From Planctomycetaceae bacterium (GTDB lineage: Bacteria > Planctomycetota > Planctomycetia > Planctomycetales > Planctomycetaceae): DNA of 11,884 nucleotides. The translations under genes were made by a program, and so were the position numbers. Positions 7,037 through 11,884 of this stretch are shown here, in pieces (the stretch's first letter is position 1; each line of letters starts with the position of its first letter). Under the pieces are notes generated by a model. It was given only the letters and a program-made list of their open reading frames with translations. It made no database searches and had not been told where the DNA came from. The stretch spans positions 13,402 to 25,285 of the forward strand of contig DOCI01000342.1 of NCBI GenBank assembly GCA_003503535.1, read 5' to 3'.

Positions 7037-7405
7037 ATGCTACACGCAGAACTTCTGGAAAGCGTAGGCATTCTCATCATCAAGCCGGAGGCTCCTCTTT
7101 CCGAAGACGATTTCAAATCCGTCGCTGCGATTGTCGATCCCTACATCGAGGCGCACGGCCAGTTGCAGGGAATTTTGATACAAGCGGAGAAGTTTCCTGG
7201 GTGGAAGAATTTCTCCTCGTTTCTCAGTCATTTCCGATTTGTGCGCGATCATCATGAGCATGTCGGAAAAGTTGCCGCGGTTTCTGACAGTGGGTTTCTG
7301 GAAATTGCTCCGCTGATTGCCAGGCATTTTGTCAAAGCCGATGTTCGTCATTTTCCCGCTGACGAGTTTCCTCAGGCAATGACCTGGCTTCAATCAAAGT
7401 CATAA
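7037..7405 (+). CDS. SpoIIAA-like (STAS-fold) protein
   Basis: This 122-residue protein fits the SpoIIAA-like family (PF11964) in length and pattern: an N-terminal strand pair (VGILIIKPEAPLSEDDF), a helix, the central segment GILIQAEKFPGW, then FSSFLSHFRFVRDHHEHVGKV at about 59-79, a strand (AAVSDSG) and a C-terminal segment with VRHFPADEFPQAMTWL. Members have an alpha/beta STAS-like fold related to anti-anti-sigma factors and sulfate-transporter domains, but lack an established function. The ATG at 7037 has AAAGGCG 7-8 bases upstream. It is tempting to link it to the sigma/kinase genes in this window, but it is more than 2 kb away and on the other strand, so this is speculation. Confidence 0.8.
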   Translation: MLHAELLESVGILIIKPEAPLSEDDFKSVAAIVDPYIEAHGQLQGILIQAEKFPGWKNFSSFLSHFRFVRDHHEHVGKVAAVSDSGFLEIAPLIARHFVKADVRHFPADEFPQAMTWLQSKS

Positions 7406-7406
7406 C

Positions 7407-7435
7407 TCGACATTTTCTGAAAAGGCAGTTAATAT
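7407..7435 (+). promoter_or_regulatory. Putative sigma-70-type promoter of the 38-residue protein gene
   Basis: TCGACA (7407-7412, one change from TTGACA) is separated by exactly 17 bases from TAATAT (7430-7435). Transcription would begin near 7442, at the foot of the 7444-7464 stem-loop. It lies just past the stop codon of the preceding gene. Confidence 0.45.
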
Positions 7436-7443
7436 AAAGTTTA

Positions 7444-7464
7444 TGCTGAATACATTCTTCAGCA
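7444..7464 (+). repeat. 5' leader stem-loop
   Basis: TGCTGAA (7444-7450) and TTCAGCA (7458-7464) form a perfect 7-bp stem with a 7-base loop. No T-tract follows, so it is not a normal terminator. It would sit at the extreme 5' end of the mRNA of the 38-residue protein, where hairpins commonly protect against decay. Confidence 0.5.
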
Positions 7465-7499
7465 CCAATCACGCTGCATTTAATTCAGGAGAGACTCCC

Positions 7500-7616
7500 A
7501 TGGGAGACCGCGGCAGTAAAGACAAGGGTGGCAAAGAAGCGAAAAAGAAATCCACTCAATCGCTTAAAGAAAAACGCAAGGCAAAAGCCGACAAGAAGAG
7601 TCGTGGTGATAGCTAA
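7500..7616 (+). CDS. Very small lysine-rich basic protein, 38 residues
   Basis: The frame reads MGDRGSKDKGGKEAKKKS and on to SRGDS: 12 lysines and 3 arginines against 6 acidic residues in 38 positions, with no cysteine, aromatic residue or membrane segment, so it is probably disordered. Reality is supported by the context: AGGAG (7487-7491) stands 8 bases before the ATG, a plausible promoter and stem-loop precede it, and a strong terminator begins 28 bases after the stop. Similar short Lys-rich proteins beginning MGDRG-like occur in other bacteria as far as I recall, without assigned function. Binding to RNA, ribosome or DNA is a guess based on charge. It is monocistronic as far as can be seen. 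Confidence 0.7.
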   Translation: MGDRGSKDKGGKEAKKKSTQSLKEKRKAKADKKSRGDS

Positions 7617-7637
7617 TCGCCTCGATTTCCAGATGTG

Positions 7638-7674
7638 AAAAAGTCAGCTCGATCTTTGGATCGGGCTGTTTTTA
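7638..7674. terminator. Bidirectional intrinsic terminator between convergent genes
   Basis: A 10-bp stem (7645-7654 with 7659-7668, one G-T wobble) with a TTTG loop is followed on the plus strand by TTTTT (7669-7673) and preceded by AAAAA (7638-7642), which gives a T-tract on the minus strand. It can end both the rightward 38-residue protein gene and the leftward M28 peptidase gene, whose stop is at 7696. Confidence 0.9.
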
Positions 7675-7695
7675 TACCTGGAGTGAACTCGCTTC

Positions 7696-8877
7696 TCAAA
7701 ACACGGTGAACAGCAACATCTGCGTTGTGCGAGTCAACCAGCGTTGGTCTTCCGGCGTAATCGTTTTCTGGGAGAGGATCCGCTCGGCTCGGGAACGCGT
7801 TTGATCCACGAAGAATTTCTGAATCGCCGTTAGTTCCCATTGCACGGCATGCTCGTCAATCTGACGACAGATTTCCAGAATCGCTTTCACTTCCGACGGA
7901 TCAATCTCAGGAGATTCAATCCATTCCGGAGCTTTCTGCTGATTGCCTATCGCAACAATCAATCGAGCCAGTCCTGTGGAGATGGCGGCGACCTGTTCAA
8001 AGTCAATTTTGTCGGCAGTGTCATGCATCGTGTGGTAATCGCGGGATTGTCCTGTCGAGGCGAACAGGAACGGAATTTTCCGATCTCGGAACGGGCCGTA
8101 ATCACTGCGTAAACCAACGAAATCATCACTTAACAGAACCGGTTGGACGGTATCTGCAAATGGAATTTCGCTGACGGTTTTTCGGACTCCCGAACCGTGC
8201 TCGGCTCCACACAGAAACACAGAATCGATTGGCAAATTTCCCAGCGAACGTCCCAGCATATCCGCGACTATGACAAACTTGATATCTTCCAGAGGCACGG
8301 GAGGATGAGCGGTCCACCAGCGGGAACCGAACAGCAAATGCTCTTCGAGATCGAAACTGACAAACAACACCGAGCGATCCAGTTTGATATCAGATCGTAT
8401 CAGCGACTTGGCCACTTCAACGACCATCGCCACTCCGGAAGCATTATCGTCGGCCCCATAATAAATGCCCGATTTCCGGGAGCCGAGATGATCGTGATGG
8501 GCGGCGACGATCAAATATTCATTGGGGAATTGGGCTCCTGCTGGAGTCCAGCGAGCCGTCACATTCCAGCCAGCAGTTGTCGAATTTCCAGCTTCATCGA
8601 CAGGACCAGGAATTACCTGCAAAAATGACTTTTCTACAAAGACCGGTTGTAGCTTCAGTTTCTCAAACTGATCAGCCACATACTCGGCTGCCATCAAAGC
8701 TGATGCTCCGCTACGGCCTGCAAATTCGTCACTGGCAAGTGTTTCAATATGACGCCGTACACAAGCAACAGGCACGGGAACAGGAGTTTCTTCCCCTGCT
8801 TGCGCAAAAACTTGCTCCGTTACACACAGAGTGATCAGCACGAGAACTCGAAACGAGTTTAGAATATTTTGTTTCAT
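7696..8877 (-). CDS. Secreted M28-family zinc peptidase (aminopeptidase-like)
   Basis: From the ATG at 8877 the product has 393 residues and a signal peptide (MKQNILNSFRVLVLITL..., cleavage near AQA, residues 25-27). All five metal-binding positions of family M28 are visible: H127 and D129 in AAHHDHLG, D144 in GADDNASG, E178/E179 in FDLEEH (base and ligand), D206 in VADMLG, and H282 in YHTMHDTAD. Members use two zinc ions to remove N-terminal residues or dipeptides. The C-terminal part (about 315-393) is a helical extension without recognised domain. An upstream in-frame start at 8991 would add 38 residues with no signal-peptide character and overlap the M50 gene, so 8877 is chosen; GAGA about 9 bases upstream gives a weak SD. 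It follows the M50 gene by 50 bases on the same strand, so they are likely co-transcribed. Confidence 0.9.
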   Translation of the reverse strand: MKQNILNSFRVLVLITLCVTEQVFAQAGEETPVPVPVACVRRHIETLASDEFAGRSGASALMAAEYVADQFEKLKLQPVFVEKSFLQVIPGPVDEAGNSTTAGWNVTARWTPAGAQFPNEYLIVAAHHDHLGSRKSGIYYGADDNASGVAMVVEVAKSLIRSDIKLDRSVLFVSFDLEEHLLFGSRWWTAHPPVPLEDIKFVIVADMLGRSLGNLPIDSVFLCGAEHGSGVRKTVSEIPFADTVQPVLLSDDFVGLRSDYGPFRDRKIPFLFASTGQSRDYHTMHDTADKIDFEQVAAISTGLARLIVAIGNQQKAPEWIESPEIDPSEVKAILEICRQIDEHAVQWELTAIQKFFVDQTRSRAERILSQKTITPEDQRWLTRTTQMLLFTVF

Positions 8878-8927
8878 GCAAATCATTCTCAGCAGTGAAT
8901 CGGGACATTGCCTCATACCAATTCGAA

Positions 8928-9875
8928 TCAGCCACCGATAACGATGGGCGTGGGAGTAAATCCAATAAAGATGAAAGGTAGCGTAATGCAACCGAGGACG
9001 ACGCGGAACCAGCCGAGTGGGGCGCGGTCGTTGGAAGTGGGAGGATGATATGGCCCCATCATGATGATCAGGAAGAGCATCAGCATAAACGTAAGATTAC
9101 CCGTGATGAACATATAGGCGAGTGCTCCGGCGATCAGGGCTCCGGCTACGTAGTGGGCTTTTCGACCGAGCAGTGTATACAGAATATGGCCTCCATCGAG
9201 CTGGCCGATGGGAATGAGATTGAGAGCGGTGATAAAGATTCCAACCCACCCGGCATCGAGAATGGCACTTTCAAGGACCATTCCGGCAGGCCAGTCACCG
9301 CGGACAGCCCAGACGATCCACTTCATCAGCGGGGGAGCGATGAATTGGAATTCATCTGAGGGGATCTGATCAACAGGAACCGCCTGCGCGGTCGCGGCAC
9401 CATATATACAGACGGGGATTGCCAGGACGAGACCGGCTAATGGGCCCGCGATGGCGATATCGAAGAGAGCTTTACGATCTTCACGGCCTCCCTGCTTCAC
9501 GATGACCGCACCAAATGTTCCCATAGGAGAATAGGGCATCGGGATAAAAAACGGTGGCGTAGCCGGGACACGGTAAATGAGAGAGGCGATGTAGTGGCCC
9601 ATTTCGTGAGCGAGAAGAATGGCCATGACGGGGATCATGTAGCCGAAGCCATCGGAGTAGCGACTATCACCCACAGACCAGGTTGTGTAACAGGTGACCA
9701 GGAAAAGTCCCAGCGACCAGAGATATTGTTTGCGTGTCGGACCAGAATTGCGGAACTGGGGTCGTTGAGTGGGCGGAGATGTGCCGCCTCCCGAAACTTT
9801 GATCGTTCTGCCATCGGGAAAGATGAGAATTTCTTCAACCTGTGTCCGGGATTGTGGGTCGGGTTGTTCGGGCAT
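8928..9875 (-). CDS. M50-family (site-2-type) integral membrane metalloprotease
   Basis: Read from the ATG at 9875 the product has 315 residues. A soluble N-terminus (1-50, with LIFPDGRTIKVSGGG) is followed by about six to seven hydrophobic segments (near 51-68, 78-100, 136-161, 204-224, 240-276, 290-308). The zinc site is HEMGH (H90, E91, H94) within a membrane helix, and the third ligand is D227 in NLIPIGQLDGGH, the typical LDGGH motif of site-2 proteases. These enzymes cleave transmembrane segments, often to release anti-sigma or other regulators; here no substrate is evident. A TTG at 9887 would add four residues; neither start has a strong Shine-Dalgarno, and ATG is preferred. The M28 peptidase gene follows 50 bases later, giving a two-protease pair. 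Confidence 0.9.
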   Translation of the reverse strand: MPEQPDPQSRTQVEEILIFPDGRTIKVSGGGTSPPTQRPQFRNSGPTRKQYLWSLGLFLVTCYTTWSVGDSRYSDGFGYMIPVMAILLAHEMGHYIASLIYRVPATPPFFIPMPYSPMGTFGAVIVKQGGREDRKALFDIAIAGPLAGLVLAIPVCIYGAATAQAVPVDQIPSDEFQFIAPPLMKWIVWAVRGDWPAGMVLESAILDAGWVGIFITALNLIPIGQLDGGHILYTLLGRKAHYVAGALIAGALAYMFITGNLTFMLMLFLIIMMGPYHPPTSNDRAPLGWFRVVLGCITLPFIFIGFTPTPIVIGG

Positions 9876-9926
9876 GGCGGAAGACAATCTGGCGGTCAGT
9901 ATTAGAGTTTGTGAACTTTTAACCTA

Positions 9927-9954
9927 ATTATCCCGTCTCTGGTGCGCAAATCAA
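9927..9954 (-). promoter_or_regulatory. Putative promoter of the M50-M28 pair
   Basis: On the minus strand TTGATT (9954-9949) and GATAAT (9932-9927) are separated by 16 bases, a fair sigma-70-type match about 50 bases upstream of the ATG at 9875. It lies in the 248-base gap between divergent genes; no other clear signal was found there. Confidence 0.35.
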
Positions 9955-10135
9955 TCATACAGGTGTCGACTGCGGGCCTCCTTTCTTCTGCAGGAATGAA
10001 GAATGAAGCCAAAGTGTTCGATTTTGCGACACATTGAAGAGTGATCGCACAATTATCCGACATCTTATGAGCAATTTTGGGGAAGAAATCGGCGGTGGGT
10101 GCGTTACTTGTGTATTCAACTGACCAGGGACTTCT

Positions 10136-11680
10136 ATGGTCGATGACTGCCAATTGCTCCCATGCCTGAGGATACCTCCCGTGTCTGCTCAACTTCATAT
10201 TTCAGACTGTGCCCAACAGGTTCGATTGCTTAAGCAATTGCGCCGATTCGAGCTTCTGGACGAGAATCGAATTCGTGAACTGGAGAAAGAGTTATTGTTC
10301 AATGATGTTCCTCAGACCGTTTGCCTGAAACAGCTGGTGAGATCACAAGAGTTAACTTCGTATCAGATAAAAAAGTTGCTTCAAGAGAAAGCCGACCAGT
10401 TAGTGCTGGGTAACTATCTGCTGAAAAAGCCGTTAGGGGCAGGGGGGATGGGTGAGGTCTATCTTGCCGAACATCGTCGGATGCAGCGCGAGGTGGCATT
10501 AAAAGTCCTGGCGCCGAAGTTTGTGCAGGATGAAGAAATGCGGCTGCGGTTTCAACGTGAGATTCAGGCCATCGGCCGGTTGTCTCATCCGAATATTGTG
10601 ACGGCTTTTGATGCAGATGAATCGGACGGAACCTACTTTCTTGTAATGGAATATGTGGCGGGAGCAGATCTGGCGGCTCTGGTTCAGAAGAACGGAGCGA
10701 TGTCGATTTCGCAGGCGATGAACTGTATTCTCCATGCCGCTCATGGCCTGGACTATGCCCATCGAGAAGGTGTGATCCATCGGGATATCAAGCCTCAGAA
10801 TCTTCTGCTGACTCGAGAGGGTCAACTGAAGATTCTGGACCTTGGACTGGCCCGACTGGATCAGAAATCGATGCCGCAAGAAAGTTTAACTGAAACCGGC
10901 AGCATGATGGGAACGGTCGACTTTATGGCTCCCGAACAGGCAATGAACACTCACATGGCTGATGCCCGTAGTGATATTTATTCCCTCGGCTGCACCCTGT
11001 TTTATCTGCTCACCGGCACGACCATGTATTCCGGAACCACACTGGTGGAAAAACTGTTTGCCCATCGAGATCAGCCGATCCCTGAACTGCCAATGGAAAC
11101 GGGACATCCACTGAATGCAATTTACCAGAAGATGGTGGCGAAGAATCCTGAGGATCGATTTCAATCCATGCATGAGATTGTTGAAAAAATCGAACTGTTG
11201 ATAAAGAATCAGCAGAATTCGGAAACCGTTTTGTTTCCAGGAGTTTTGCAGGATTCCGATTTGGAGCCGATTGATCGCTCAAATAACCGTCGACAGAATT
11301 TGAAATCGACTCGTGTGGATCATGCGGCGAAGGAGACGGTTAAAGGAAAGGCTTCAATGGAATCGACCGTGCTGATCCCGATGTTGCTGACCAATGACAT
11401 GTCTTCCAGGAATCCGTTGGGAGAAAATGCGGACCTTGACTCCAATTCAAAATCGAGTTGGCTGAAGGCTGGGTTAATTGGTCTGGTGGTGTTACTGGTC
11501 TATGCCGGAATGACTGGACGATTCTTCCCGGGCAGAGAGGGTAGTCCGGAAGAGTTGCCAGCGGTGATGGGCCATGTGGAAACTGACAGGGCGTCCTCAG
11601 CAGATCGCGAAGCAATAGGCAATGGCGCCTCTGCGGATTTCAACAGCAGACGTCTTGGTTGTTTTGATTCTGGAAAGTAA
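10136..11680 (+). CDS. Membrane-anchored Ser/Thr protein kinase with a short C-terminal tail
   Basis: The 514-residue product has a helical N-terminal region (20-90), a Hanks-type kinase domain (about 92-355), a low-complexity linker rich in Asn/Ser/Thr (356-440) and one membrane helix at about 443-463. Kinase motifs: GAGGMGEVY at 101-109, VALK with K123, HRDIKPQN with D217, DLG with D235 in place of DFG, and MAPEQ. DLG is a known variant and need not abolish activity. Beyond the membrane only about 50 residues follow, unlike many planctomycete kinases with long sensor tails, so truncation or frameshift is possible. The ATG at 10136 has AGGGA 5 bases upstream; a GTG at 10181 (residue 16) with GAGGA 8 bases upstream is about equally good and would leave MSAQLHISDC as the start. 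No sigma factor gene adjoins it. It is divergent from the M50 gene. Confidence 0.9.
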   Translation: MVDDCQLLPCLRIPPVSAQLHISDCAQQVRLLKQLRRFELLDENRIRELEKELLFNDVPQTVCLKQLVRSQELTSYQIKKLLQEKADQLVLGNYLLKKPLGAGGMGEVYLAEHRRMQREVALKVLAPKFVQDEEMRLRFQREIQAIGRLSHPNIVTAFDADESDGTYFLVMEYVAGADLAALVQKNGAMSISQAMNCILHAAHGLDYAHREGVIHRDIKPQNLLLTREGQLKILDLGLARLDQKSMPQESLTETGSMMGTVDFMAPEQAMNTHMADARSDIYSLGCTLFYLLTGTTMYSGTTLVEKLFAHRDQPIPELPMETGHPLNAIYQKMVAKNPEDRFQSMHEIVEKIELLIKNQQNSETVLFPGVLQDSDLEPIDRSNNRRQNLKSTRVDHAAKETVKGKASMESTVLIPMLLTNDMSSRNPLGENADLDSNSKSSWLKAGLIGLVVLLVYAGMTGRFFPGREGSPEELPAVMGHVETDRASSADREAIGNGASADFNSRRLGCFDSGK

Positions 11681-11884
11681 TGCGGCACGCAATCAATTTG
11701 CCCTTTGCGGATTTGAGTCGATTTTGAAGGTCTGCCTCACGTGCAATTTTCTGGATAACCTGAGAGAATACCCCGAACTTCAGTCTGAAGTTTTGCAAAA
11801 CGCTGGAATTCAAAACGAATGAGAAGTCAGCGCATGAAATATCGAGAGTATCTTAACCCGACGCGTCAGTTTTGAAGTTGCACA
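11681..11884. other. No convincing gene; weak hairpin
   Basis: After the kinase stop the sequence holds no supported gene. A 7-bp inverted repeat, AACTTCA (11776-11782) with TGAAGTT (11786-11792), is followed by only two further T, so it is at best a weak rightward terminator. An open frame at 11622-11822 overlaps the kinase end in another frame and is treated as a possible frameshift remnant rather than a gene. Confidence 0.35.

Noticed and set aside
8878..8991. 38-residue upstream extension of the M28 peptidase
   Set aside because: It overlaps the M50 coding end, is His/Tyr/Trp-rich without signal-peptide form, and the ATG at 8877 gives a proper signal peptide.
9902..10198. 98-codon minus-strand open frame in the gap between the M50 and second kinase genes
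   Set aside because: It overlaps the start of the kinase gene and the promoter region of the M50 gene, has no clear Shine-Dalgarno and no recognisable domain; chance is the simpler explanation, though it cannot be fully excluded.
11834..11875. 13-codon ORF near the right edge
   Set aside because: No support beyond an ATG and a stop; too short to claim.
1..11884. CRISPR array, transposase, integrase, tRNA, rRNA or phage defence genes
   Set aside because: No spaced repeats, tRNA-like cloverleaf, terminal inverted repeats or matching protein motifs were seen on either strand.

Overview
The window looks like chromosomal DNA of a planctomycete (Planctomycetota; the moderate GC content and gene style would suit a Gimesia/Rubinisphaera-like member of Planctomycetales, which is an inference). 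The main reasons are an ECF sigma factor of the planctomycete type directly upstream of a large Ser/Thr kinase carrying an N-terminal zinc finger, one transmembrane segment and C-terminal TPR-like repeats; a second membrane-anchored Hanks-type kinase; and loosely packed short operons with weak Shine-Dalgarno sites and occasional TTG/GTG starts. No rRNA, tRNA, CRISPR, insertion sequence or phage gene was seen.

Left block, all minus strand (about 4743 down to 1): ECF sigma factor (4743-4117), zinc-finger/kinase/TM/TPR protein (4059-1738), a secreted protein with a possible beta-trefoil-like C-terminus (1546-542) closed by a strong intrinsic terminator (466-510), then the N-terminal 118 residues of a heavy-metal P1B-type ATPase (356-1) that carries a YHS/TRASH-like module plus two HMBD-type metal modules and runs off the window. 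The sigma and kinase genes are 57 bp apart and very probably form a signalling unit; the secreted protein lies 191 bp downstream, behind two inverted repeats, and may or may not belong to it.

Central block, all plus strand (4928-7616), divergent from the sigma gene: two unrelated 130-residue membrane proteins of unknown function, a secreted BSP-family HExxH metalloprotease-like protein, a double zinc-ribbon protein, a SpoIIAA-like (STAS-fold) protein and a 38-residue lysine-rich protein. The last gene has a recognisable promoter, a 5' stem-loop, a good Shine-Dalgarno site and a terminator usable from both strands, which also serves the converging gene on the right.

Right block: a minus-strand pair encoding an M50 site-2-type membrane protease (9875-8928) and a secreted M28 aminopeptidase-like protein (8877-7696), probably co-transcribed; then, divergently, a second Ser/Thr kinase (10136-11680) with a DLG in place of DFG and an unusually short tail beyond its membrane anchor. 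The last 200 bases hold no convincing gene. The themes are transmembrane Ser/Thr signalling and proteolysis at or outside the cytoplasmic membrane; any functional link between the blocks is inference from proximity only.
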